Shown piece after piece: positions 22,346 through 33,700 of a DNA stretch of 64,000 bases. A model generated the notes under the pieces. It worked only from the letters and a program-made list of their open reading frames with translations, was not told the origin of the DNA and did not search any database. Each line of letters starts with the position of its first letter. Within the stretch, counting starts at the first letter, position 1. Source of the stretch: Gordius sp. MW1 (lineage: Eukaryota > Nematomorpha > Gordioida > Gordea > Gordiidae); NCBI GenBank assembly GCA_964036665.1, contig OZ038529.1:20408060-20472059 (forward strand), in the 5' to 3' direction. Both the position numbers and the translations under genes were made by a program.

Positions 22346-23599
22346 ACTTGCTATCAGCAATTGCTCCAACAAAACTACTTTTATTTAAAGTTGTAAACAA
22401 GAATATTCCTAATGCTTGAGCTTGTATTTGCTGTTACAACTTAACTCCTCTAGCATTTTATCCCTTTTTATGACAAAGCTCCTGCGTCCGAGCACATATG
22501 CTAGATATGTGTTTACGTCCAAGTCGGAGCTAAACAGCAACTTTCATTCTATAGTAATGTGTAAACTGAAGCAATTGTTTATTTGATTTAAAGTATTAAA
22601 GTCTAGGGGAAAAGACACGCAAGGGTAAAAACAATATTATTTTGTAAAAAGAGTTACTTACTTAACTTCTTTAGAATTGCGCGAAAAATTTGAGAATTTC
22701 TAAAACAGCCAACAATTTTAATCATTTTAAATTCACGGAAATTATAAAATTAAACAAAAATAGTGAGCATATTCCTAAAGGGTATAATTTAAATTATGAC
22801 ATCTGGGGTTATAAAAATAGTAAAACTAATCGTGCTTGTCGTTTTACGACGTATATCTAGGATGAGACAGCAACACAGTGATCGGTAGAAATAGATGGGT
22901 GGAAGGAAAAGTGCTTTTATAGCTTCTTATTCTTAAAAATTAATTTTATATTTCTTTATTTTTATCACATAATAATTATTAAGGCGGGATGAACTTAAAA
23001 GAATCTGACAAGATAATTTTCTTGTTGGTTTTAAGTGTGGCCCAAAGGGTGACCCATGACATATTTCAAAAAATTCTTAAAGTTAATAGGTATAGTGTGA
23101 AAATATGAATTTTTCAATAACTTACCAAAAATATCTTATAGTATTTGTCCAAATTTCGAATATTTGCCTTAGACTTGAGTTTAGGTGATATATTTTCTTT
23201 CTTTCGAGTTTAGACTATGGTTATATTCAGCCGGTAAAATTATAGATGAAATAAATTTTTTTTTTGCCGCGAATCAAGCTTCCTACTAATCATAGGGCCA
23301 TTTAAATTGCTTGTTATAATAATTATTACTGAATAAGTATTTATATTTAGTTATATTGTTAATTTATTGATGAATTTTAACAAGCATCTTTTCACATTAT
23401 ATGTTAGGTTTGGAGTCATTTTGTTTCGGTAACTTAATATTTTTTTATATAACAACTTTTGAAAAGAGGGTAAGATAGGGCTATGTATTTGATAAAGAAA
23501 TATATTGTAAGATTATCTGTTCATAAAAGATTGCATGTAGGCATAGAGATGTGGGGTGGGTGATTTTGGGAGAAGCATTTTGAAATTTTAGCCTTTACT
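22346..23599. other. Spacer with an imperfect hairpin
   Basis: No gene supported. 22481-22533 forms an imperfect hairpin (gctcctgcgtccgagcacat against the inverse of ttacgtccaagtcggagc). Confidence 0.4.
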
Positions 23600-23661
23600 T
23601 GTAACAAAACAATATATTAATTTTGTATGCATTTAGTTAGTAACCATCAAAAAATATGATT

Positions 23662-23775
23662 TGCCCTCGTCGGGATTCGAACCCTCAGTAGAGGCAAGGC
23701 TTTTGTAGGGGGGGGGCACAGGGACCCATATCAGTAGAGGCATAGGCCCTTCTAGGGGAGGGCATAGGGTAATTA
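23662..23775 (-). repeat. tRNA-like (SINE-related) segment
   Basis: On the minus strand a T-arm-like ggttcgaatcccg is followed by acgagggca, as in the 3' half of a tRNA. It is followed on the plus strand by agtagaggc and gggcacagggaccc repeats. No complete tRNA fold. Confidence 0.55.
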
Positions 23776-24406
23776 TCAATGTTAACTTAATATACCAATT
23801 TAAAACGAAAAAAATAAATTGCATAGCAATTAAAAATTTCGATTCACAATTTAATATAATAAAATAATTAATTGAAGGATGGATGATTATTAAAAAAATG
23901 CTTCTATGATCGACCACGTGATAATAATAATTGCCCTCCTGTTTTTCGATTACAATTAAAATGGTTAAAATATTATCGTTAAGTTACATCAAAGACTTTA
24001 AATCAGTTATATAAAGTTTATACATACATGTAATTTTTTTGATTAAAATTTTGACAAAATGCGAATTTTAATTTTTCTAAACAAATTAATTGCTTTTTTT
24101 GAATTTACTTTTGCATTATGGAAAAATATACATATGTTTTAAATTTTGATTTAATATCATTATTATTTTAAAAAATAATTAGAAAGATACTTAAAAACAA
24201 TTTGGCCAATGGTCATTTTTTTCATTGGTCAATAGCCAGGACACGGTCAAAAAGGATATAAATACATAAGAGACGATTAAAAAACGAAAAATAAATTTCA
24301 AATCACAATTTGGCCAATCGTCATTTTTTTCCGTTGGTCAGTAACAATAGACGGTCTATAAATACATACGAGTCAAAAAAAAACGAAAAAAAATTTTTGA
24401 TTCACA

Positions 24407-25165
24407 CTTTGGCCAATGGTGATTTTTTCCATTGGTCAGCAGCCAACGGACGGCCAAAAAGTCACATTATCAATGGTATTAACAAAAACAATATTTTAAT
24501 TTGAAAAAAAAGCGAAAAAAATTTTTGAATCACACTTTGGCCAATGGTGATTTATTTCAATGGTCAGCAGCCAACGGACGGTCAAAAAGTCACATTATCA
24601 ATAGTATTAAGAAAAACAATATATTAATTTGACAAAAAAACGAAAAAAATTTTTGATTCACACTTTGGCCAATAATGATTTTTTCCATTGGTCAGCAGCC
24701 AACGGACGGCCAAAAAGTCACATTATCAATGGTATTAACAAAAACAATATATTAATTTGAAAAAAAAAGCGAAAAAAAATTTTTGAATCACACTTTGGCC
24801 AATGGTGATTTTTTTCAATGGTCAGCAGCCAACGGACGGTCAAAAAGTCACATTATCAATAGTATTAAGAAAAACAATATATTAATTTGACAAAAAAAAA
24901 CAAAAAAAAATTTTGATTCACACTTTGGCCAATGGTAATTTTTTCCATGCAGCCAACGGACGGCCAAAAAGTCACATTATCAATGGTATTAACAAAAACA
25001 ATATATTAATTTGAAAAAAAAAGCGAAAAAAATTTTTTGAATCACACTTTGGCCAATGGTGATTTTTTTCAATGGTCAGCAGCCAACGGACGGTTAAAAA
25101 GTCACATTATCAATAGTATTAAGAAAAACAATATATTAATTTGACAAAAAAAAACGAAAAAAAAT
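24407..25165 (+). repeat. Dimeric higher-order repeat, about 260 bp
   Basis: Hairpin units alternate between type 1 (ggccaaaaag, aatggtattaacaaaaac) and type 2 (ggtcaaaaag, aatagtattaagaaaaac). Unit starts are near 24409, 24537, 24666, 24796, 24926 and 25055, so three dimers. This shows amplification of a pair rather than single units. Confidence 0.85.
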
Positions 25166-25413
25166 TTCGAATCACAATTTGGCCAATGGTGATTTTTTCA
25201 TTGGTCAGTAGCCAGCGGACGGTCAAAAAGTCATATAATCAATGGTATTAACAAAAACAATATATTAATTTGAAAAAAAAACGAAAAAAAATTTCGAATC
25301 ACAATTTGGCCAATGGTCATTTTTTCATTAGTCAGTAGCCAGCGGACGACCAAAAAGCCATATTATCAAAGGTATTAACAAGTATTAATTTAATTTAAAA
25401 AATAAATAAAAAT

Positions 25414-25530
25414 TTTGCCCTCTCCGGGATTCGAACCCGCATCAGTAGAGGCATAAGCCTTTGTAGGGGCACAGGGACCCGTATCAGTAGAGGCATAGGC
25501 CCTTGTAGGAGAGGCCATGGGGTAATTATC
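25414..25530 (-). repeat. tRNA-like segment
   Basis: ccctctccgggattcgaacc on the plus strand is the inverse of a T-arm plus acceptor 3' strand. It is followed by two copies of a cagtagaggcataggc/gggcacagggaccc unit. Confidence 0.6.
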
Positions 25531-25685
25531 AATGTTAACCAATTCAAAAACGAAAAAAAAATTTCGATTCACATTTTGGCCAATGGTCATTTTTTTTATT
25601 GGTCAGTAGCCAGCGGACAACCAAAAAGCCATATTATCAATGGTATTAACAAGAACAATATATTAATTTAATTTAAAATATAAAT

Positions 25686-25850
25686 AAAATTTTGCCCTCT
25701 CCGGGATTCGAACCCACATTAGTAAAGGCATAGGGTTTGGTAAGGGGCACAGGGACCCATATCAGTAAAGGCATAGGCTTTTGGTAAGGGGCACAGGGAC
25801 CCATATCAGTAGAGGCGTAGGTCCTTGTAGGAAAGGGCATAGGGTAATTA
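25686..25850 (-). repeat. tRNA-like segment with triplicated tail
   Basis: The same inverse T-arm (cgggattcgaaccc) and three successive cagtagaggc/ggcacagggaccc units. Confidence 0.6.
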
Positions 25851-26035
25851 TCAATGTTAACCTATTCAAAGACGAAAAAATACCATAAATTGCATAGCAA
25901 TTAAAAATCTCGATTTATTTGGCCAATGGTCATTTTTTTATTGGTCAGTAGCCAGCGGACGGTCAAAAATTCATATTAACAATGTTATTAACAAGAACAA
26001 AATATTAATTTAAGTTAAAAAAATTAAAAAAAAAT

Positions 26036-26100
26036 TCGTCCTCTCCTTGGCTTGAACTCAAGACCTCCAGGTCATAAAGCTGGCGCCAATAACTTGGTGT
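26036..26100 (-). repeat. Diverged tRNA-like segment
   Basis: On the minus strand it can be read as an anticodon arm (CCAG stem around ctttatgac) followed by a T-arm-like cttgagttcaagcc and ggagaggac. The 5' half of a tRNA is absent. Confidence 0.4.
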
Positions 26101-26569
26101 ACGACGGACGGACAACCAAAAACGAGCCCATAAATTGCATAGCAATTAAAAAGAATGGTATGGGAACTAATTATGTATTAAAAAATTAAGTAATAGCGTG
26201 GATAAGGGAATAAAAAGCGCGAATTGAAAAATGGGGAAGCTTTGTTAAACCAAATTTTTTGTTAAAAAAATTAAATGAATTAGAATTTAATTTAACACTT
26301 AAATGTGCATACATTGTGTGAAAATAACATAACGCCTTGTTTTAAGTATAGACGGCACATGTGTTTTGCGAACACTGGGTTACTTAAATATAAATATTTT
26401 AATCTTTCCATAACCCTAGCTAGGGATCTTAATGAAATGGAGTCGGGCAAAGTATAAGAATAACTTGGGAAGGGATGGCAAAATTATGTTTAAAATTTTA
26501 AGCGTTCTCGATATACAATCTAAAAAAAAATAATATACTATTTTTAATTGAATTATGCCCGAATCCTAT

Positions 26570-26640
26570 TAGCGTGCCCGCCCGAAAATTAAAATTTAAG
26601 TCAGTTGCTGGGCGGGCCGGGCTTTTCTGGTCTCTGATAC
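26570..26640. repeat. GC-rich hAT end fragment
   Basis: gcccgcccgaaaattaaaa to gctgggcgggccgggc, then tctggtctct, close in style to the right end of the 7914-9427 element. Confidence 0.4.
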
Positions 26641-26662
26641 AAAGTACTTAGGCGAAGTTTAC

Positions 26663-26891
26663 GATTCAGTTGCAATTGACCAAAAAGCAAATAACAAGTA
26701 AATGTCTACGAAAATGCATTTGTCGATTAAAATGTGTGCATCTAATCCTAACCCAAACCTAAAACCATGACCTAAAACACTAACCCTAACGTTCTCGTTT
26801 TGTAAATCCCTCTCAAGGAGCATTTTCGTTAAATATTCATAGACATTCATAGAATTTGGTCAGTTAAACTTTGGTCGAATGCACCGATACG
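26663..26891 (-). mobile_element. MITE family B, copy 2
   Basis: Inverse of 6159-6389. Perfect 9-bp TSD gaagtttac at 26654-26662 and 26892-26900. The telomere-like core is at 26735-26800 (taatcctaacccaaacc). Confidence 0.85.
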
Positions 26892-26900
26892 GAAGTTTAC

Positions 26901-27590
26901 TAACATACTGGCTATTTCCACTTACACTGACCTCTTTCCTTCTCTTCCACTCCCGCCCACGTATACAGCGAAGCAAACGAAATAGGGGAGGAGTAGGGGA
27001 GGGAGAGGGTTTCGGCATAATGAACATTTTAATGCCACGAAATGATACAACTTTGCTATCGTTAATTGTGATACTTTATTGATGATTAATGGTAATTTAC
27101 ATTAACGTTTCACAAATCACGAACTATATTGTGCGAATAAACGTACCATTAATAAATGGAAAATTAAAATGTCGAAAATCCAAAAAAGGGTGTGTGTAAT
27201 TGTGTGTAACATGTATGGTCCTGCCACATCAAGTTTACGCCGAAAATCAATTATATATCCATTTTGCCAACAAAACATTAAATATGCCCTACACATAGAG
27301 CGGTGATACCAATATAGGTATTCAACTTAACTGACTAGTATCCATAATATATAATATGTGTGTATATTAAAAAATATTTAGTGTCTATCTGCCGACGCCT
27401 CAATTAGGAATGATATCGAAAGAGGTCAAACAAATATATTATGTACAGACTTCCCAACTCATGTATTGATTCGTTTTAAAGTAAGGACAACAGCGAAAGT
27501 AGGTATAAAAAAAGGGTTGATGGATTGTTGTTATTTGGTTCGAATGGTCTAGCTGCAGCTATACATAATGTTGTAATATAGAGAGAGCTG
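26901..27590. other. Hexokinase 3' flank
   Basis: Downstream of the hexokinase stop on the minus strand. It should contain the 3' UTR, but I cannot place a poly(A) signal with confidence. Confidence 0.35.
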
Positions 27591-27734
27591 TTAGGGCGAT
27601 GCTCCCGAAGTTGATCCACTCATGCCTATCCTGTGTTCTGCCGCTCCATTCTTGCATCTAGCCATGCGCTCGGCTATGGCTGCTACAAGGGCCGCCCCCG
27701 TTCCGCTACCATCTTCAGACAGGAAAATTTTCAC
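27591..27734 (-). CDS. Hexokinase last exon
   Basis: Begins [20 protein letters not shown], the adenosine-binding motif near the C-terminus of hexokinases, and ends GSTSGASP plus TAA. The acceptor AG lies at 27735-27736. Confidence 0.92.
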   Translation of the reverse strand: MKIFLSEDGSGTGAALVAAIAERMARCKNGAAEHRIGMSGSTSGASP

Positions 27735-30700
27735 CTAAAATGCAAAAATTAATAAAGGTTTTAATTCAAATATTTTGTGCTAAGTGGAACAAATTTTCTT
27801 CCAGCTCGGAGCATATAGAGCTTATACTAAGAGGTACCACGAGTGTAAGCTATTAAAATTACTAAAATCGATCCCGTTTTTTTGTCTGACCTTCTTTTCC
27901 CATAATTAATCAACAAGAAGTCTACAACAATTTGATTTAAATAAAGGACGACGCCATCTAAACATTTTCTCAGTATACAATTTCATAGTCAATCCTTATA
28001 ATCTCACCGGATACGCTTCTTCATTTAACTCAGTTTATACTCGTATAAAAAGACGCAACAGACAACCACAAAAAGAATCCTGCTGCTCATGGGCGAAGCC
28101 AGCATTGCGGTTAGAGAGGGGCAATTATGATTTAGGGAGGAGTAAAATGAACATTTTTGAAATTTTACAAAATTTTGGATTTAGAGGGGGTAAGCCGCCC
28201 CTCCTTGCCCCCCCCCCTTGTCTACGCCCATGCTACTGCTATATAGAGTCCGAATGTCGCCCGTTTAATTATACTCCACCGGGCTATCATAAAATTAATA
28301 CATGGCCGTGCTCGCAAACCAATTTACGTAAAACACAGGGATGATGGATACCTTGGTTTTAGATTGCAAGAGGACCGCGATCCAATGCTTAATTTGCTGA
28401 TCGATCCGCGGAACTAATTTATACATCGAACCATCAATGGCTACGGCGCAGCGAGGCCTCTCATCACCCATCCGCTTGAGGATCGTGGCTATCGAAGCGG
28501 CAACTAATTTGGCCGCCCGCGATATGAGCACGGCGCATAAATCTTGGATAAAGCGTCGGTCCTCGGTGTCCGCGTATTCCGCCAGTCCCAATTGCTTCAA
28601 TATTTCCATCAATTTTGTATCGCGCCCCAAGGCATACCTTTAAATAATGGGTGTCGTTGTTTTAACTCTACCGGGATATATAGTAAATAGTTGTCCAGTT
28701 TAAAATGCTATAATTTATTTACGACAGGAACTGAACGACGTTAAACGTGGATTAACAGGCGATAAGGCGCAATTATAATGAGCTAAGTGGATTCAAATTG
28801 AAATTTTGAGCTTGAATTCCTCGTCGCTAAATTTAATGAGGGCAAGGGCCAAAGGTAGTAGAAGAGTGCAAAAAAAATGATCAAACATAAGATGTTAAGT
28901 GGTAGATTAATACTAAGGAGGTTTCTTATAGCCTTTAAAGTCTTTAGTGATGTCTGAGGATATTATAGGTATCCTGCAATCAAACCAATGTTTCTGATAG
29001 ATAATTTTACGCTTATTAATTATTTTTTTTTGTTTTTTCGCAAAACTTTCAGATTTTGAGATAAATAAGGTTAAAGGTGCAAATACTGACCCTTTTAACG
29101 TTTCTTAGGCTAAAAACTCTTTTGGAAAGAGGAATGCCGTAATTTAAACGAATGATGATCATTCTTGGTGGATATAAAATGCAATTAGAAACGCAACTAA
29201 CAAGCAAGAGTGTTTTAAGAATAAAGCGAAATATATCTATAAAGTTATCCATCATCGTTTCACGATAAAAAGTGTCGTATTAGTTATACTCTTCTTCGAC
29301 CGCTGAAACGTATTTGGTGGGGAACGCGTCCTTGGCGATGATTACCCCCGGTTTAGCCTTGACGTTGTCACCCTGCTTAGGGCAACGCATCTTGTGGAGG
29401 AAAAGGCCTTCCAAATGCGCGTGACACAAAATGACCCGAGTGAGCTCACCCAGGTACAAACCGCTAAACAATTTTTCGAACCTGCGAAATTGGCATTATA
29501 CGTATTATTTATTTAAAGCTCGGTAAATGTTTGTTGATTAGCATACAAGATTGTCCAGTGGATAGAATATTCTGTGGCTCCAAAAGTTAAAAAGGCACAA
29601 ATGTAGCGAAGATGAGCAAAAAATTCTACTTACTATCTCTAAGATATGGGTTCAATTTTTACTATAAACTGTAGTTATTATTTCAACTTATATAATATTT
29701 GGGCTAAGACATTTATATCAGGCTTATACAACTATTTTTATTAAAAATCGCAAACTACCAGCTATTAACTATAACCGTTATGAAACATTTATGGAAACTT
29801 GATGCTAACTAAAAAATCTATATTTTACGAAAATGATCCGGGGTGCTTGGAGTTGGCGTCAATTTCTTTGTCAAATGGCGTTTTCAAAAATTCAATGACC
29901 CCGTTATCCCCAAAGGCTCCCCATTCCGTATCGATGATGGACTAACATTAAAGTGATAAATATTTAAAAATAAGCATCATTTATTGACAGCATAAATGGT
30001 CACAAGCTGCCATCAAAATTTCAACTTTTATATATGTGGTATTGTTCGTGATCACGTACATTGATAAAATCATTAACTAAAGTTGTTAGGTTCACCATTA
30101 TACTAGAATCATAAAATGCCACCCAAGAGAAGCTTAAAAAACTCCAACGATGGAGAGATGATAGTATGACCGCAAATCAATGCAAAACCTTTGGGATGAG
30201 TTTAACTTACGCTGAAGGGATAAACTAAAATTATTAATTTGAAGTTTGCTTTTAGTATTCATAACTCTATTTTAACTCACTAAGGCCATATTTTAAAGAT
30301 CGTTAAGTTATGGAGATTGAAGAGTTTCCAATGATTACGGCATTATTTTAATTTGAAAAATATATTCCAAAATTTGAGAGACTTCGTACCTATCATTGAA
30401 ATTGTAAACTAGCAATATTTGAAAAAGTTGAGCTGCAGGGGATCCTAAATTGACGAGTTATTAAAGAAGGGAAAAAATTGCAATTGGTTACAAACAAATT
30501 TGTTCATTACGTAATGTTCGTCCAGGTGCCGAGATCCTTCCCACATCCCGATATTTTCTATCTTTTCAAAGTAGGCCGCGTTACTACCCGTACCTTGGTC
30601 AGATAATATATAAGCGTTAACAAATACTCCTACAATTAAATGTGATATAAATTCAATCAAAATCGCATAGAACAGCCAAAGTTAAAATACTAGCCCTAAA

Positions 30701-33700
30701 CTAGGTGGGACCCGGTTATGGTTTAAGTCAGAAATTTATATAAATATATTGGTTTTTCCGCCTGAATTGTAGAATGCTAGGAGAAGCCCTAAATAGCCGA
30801 AAAAAACTTTAAATTTATAACTTTAAAACGCTCTTTGGCATCGAAACATGACAATCTATGTTAAACACATCACATCAAAACCGTGGTTTAGAAATTATAG
30901 CAAACGGCTAGCTAGAATATGTACATTGCTTTGCACGAGATTTACCTATGATTACAGACATGCAACAGTCGGGATCTTTGTGGGTGCCAGCAACCAGGGT
31001 TCCGGTTGAATCGTTCAAGATGGCCACTATTTTGATCTCGAGGCCCTGCATTGTAAAATAAAGGATTTGCATAATATTTAGAAACTCTAAATTATAACAT
31101 CCAAAAAAGAGCCTAGAAATTATTAATATTATCAATCAAGGCGAGACTTTGGCGAAAATCAAACAATGGGAGAATGCCTAAAAGTTGTTATAAACTTGGG
31201 ATAGTTCTTAAAAAAAACTAAGGGTAGAGTCGGTCGGCCAAGCCTTAAATAAAAATACTTTTAGCCGCTACAATATATTTAAATTTAGAAAAAAAGTTTC
31301 AAACTTTATGATGCCTAAAAACTAAAATTCCCTCCCACGATTAAATTATAGGCCAAACTGTTATTAGCCACCATTTTTATGACTGTATGGCAAAAAACTA
31401 TAGTGTTTACGAAAAAAATTGGCCAAAGTCGTTTTTAAGTTGTGGAACGTTAAGGCGGTTTAAAACCGATTAAAAGTGTAAGGAGGGGAGAATTAGGTAG
31501 TAAAAACATTAAAGGAACCTCGAGTTTGATGGCTTCGCTGAGCATGGCAACCACGTCATTCCCTTCGACCCCGCTGCAACGAAAATCTTTGGTCCACGTC
31601 CACAACAGACCACGATCCAAGCTCTTTTGGATGATGGGGAAGGAAAAACAAAATCCTGCGCACGTTAAAAGCGAAAAAAACATGACAAAGAAATTTAATT
31701 AAACCGTCTAAACAGATTATTTACAAAACAACGATTTAGAATCAACAGGCACATCATAATGAATTTATAAAAATCAAAATTCATTGGAAATAATAAAGCC
31801 AAGTTTGTTAGTCTGTATTTGAGACTTACCCAGGGACAGAGTGCTGCATATGCTCATCAACTTTCGGTCTACCAAAAACTTTTTCAAGCACTGGGCCATG
31901 TATTTGAAGAGCTGGAAATCAAAAATGAATTCATTAGTTTTAGATTTTATAAATAGAATGAATGGGAAAGGAAATGCGTTTTTAAGGAGATATTTAACCA
32001 ACAAAAATGATCAACAATGGTAAGTAAGGCAATCATCGGTGGGTGCGTTTAGAATTTTACGTATATGCTAATTTGTAAAAACGGCTGGGTTGTTTGGTCG
32101 ACCATTGTAGGGGACTAAACATATTCTTAGTGGCTTTGGTCAATTGTTGTTTAGTCGGCACGCAGGGTCGGCCAATCAAAACCCAGCCGTTTTTACAACA
32201 CTACCGTATGCGCCTTGCCAAAGCCACTAGGCTTTAAATCCCATTTAGTTCAAATTTTTTTCCCCCAATACATAGATAAGAGTGAGAGAAGTGCGCCTTA
32301 CATCTAAAAACATTTGATGCCAGCAGCCATGGGCATCTTTGCCTCCCCCAGCTGGCTAAAGATAAGTTTTAGAACTCATAAGGAAACACACAATTTGATT
32401 TCAAATGCCTCCCATTATGTAACCTCAACACCTGACCACTTATTAAGATAACATTTCATAAATCAGACTTAGATAATAATGGGCAGGGCAGGGTAGGGGA
32501 ATTTGAAGTAAAAAAAACATATTTATATAGAGGCTGACAAATCAGATTAAATATTAAAAGTTTTTCTAAGTTGGGGGGCGGCTGCCCCCTGCCTCCCCTT
32601 GGCAGCGCCCATGTTAGTACTGTTGGCTAAAGGAATTTTTGCAACAACTTAACCTGAAAGGGTTGTGATTATGTTAGTTCTGTAAAAACGGTTGGGTTTT
32701 GTTTGGTCGACCTTTCGTTCAACCTTTGGCTGTTATTACAAAGCTTGAAGTTCCGATTTATAGTTTATTCAAATATATCATAAGATCCTAATAATGCGCA
32801 ATTGATTACATTGTCACGTGTTAATGCCATGTTGTTTTATATAAATATGTTTAGGTAATAACATTGTATAATCATTTATTACAGCTGTTTATGTTTATTC
32901 GACTAAAACCTAAGGTCGACCAAACAAAACCCAGCCGTTTTCACAACACTAGATTATATAACGAAAATCGTGAGCATTTTAACCAAGATTTCTTTCCGAA
33001 AATTCGTAAAAAACGTATTAAAACGTGTGATCCTAAGTAATGTTGGAGATGCCCTACAAAACAAACTAGTACAAATATATTAATTTGAACATCATAGATG
33101 TTTGTTTGATCTTTAACAGTCTATCCTACACTTATAATCCTAGTTTAAAAACGCTGAATTTATTGAGAAAATTTAGAGCTTACTTCTTCTCCGGGCCCTT
33201 GCACGATAGTCGGACCCAGAGGGTAGGGTTGAGTGTCTGCTGCCACACGCCCATCTTCAATCTGTACGTAATGAACTCTAAATCTCGTTCCGCCCAAATC
33301 TATCGCTAGGTAGGATCCGTTCTCTAAAAACAAAAAACAGCGTCGTAATTTTTAACTAAGCCATAAGGATCTTTCGAGCTCAGTCAACTTAAAATTTGAA
33401 AACTCTAATGGTCAGGTACCAAGAAATGGCTCGGGGAATTAGTTGTAACTTGGTTATATTAAAGGTCAAATTAAAGAGTGAAATTAACTTTCAATTTTGT
33501 AGGCAAAATTCCAATAAAGTTGTCATTACAATACCAGTTTTACAAGTAACCCCCAAAAGCTTCCGTAGTACTTAAACCGTGACCAATGGACGCGTAAAAA
33601 ATGGTTGAGACTCGGCCCTCGTGGGAAGGGGGAGAAGGGAAGGGAAGAGGGGAAGGGAAGGGGGGACGACTCATCTGTACTTCGTAAAAATGTATCATAT

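Larger units (their letters stand above)
23600..26153 (+). mobile_element. Composite hairpin-repeat element, copy 2 (largest)
   Basis: Contains tRNA-like pieces, at least 12 CCAAT-hairpin units and ttgcatagcaatt words. It ends with cggacggacaaccaaaaacg, then cgagcccataaattgc, the same end as copies 1 and 3. Left limit is approximate. Confidence 0.6.

Noticed and set aside
22481-22533. Imperfect hairpin as a regulatory RNA
   Set aside because: The stem has several mismatches and gaps, and there is no supporting context.
25414-25450. A tRNA gene on the minus strand
   Set aside because: Only a T-arm and acceptor-like half is present. No anticodon arm or A box fits.
33085-33309. Plus-strand reading frame of 74 codons
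   Set aside because: Shadow of the hexokinase exon at 33184-33323 on the other strand.
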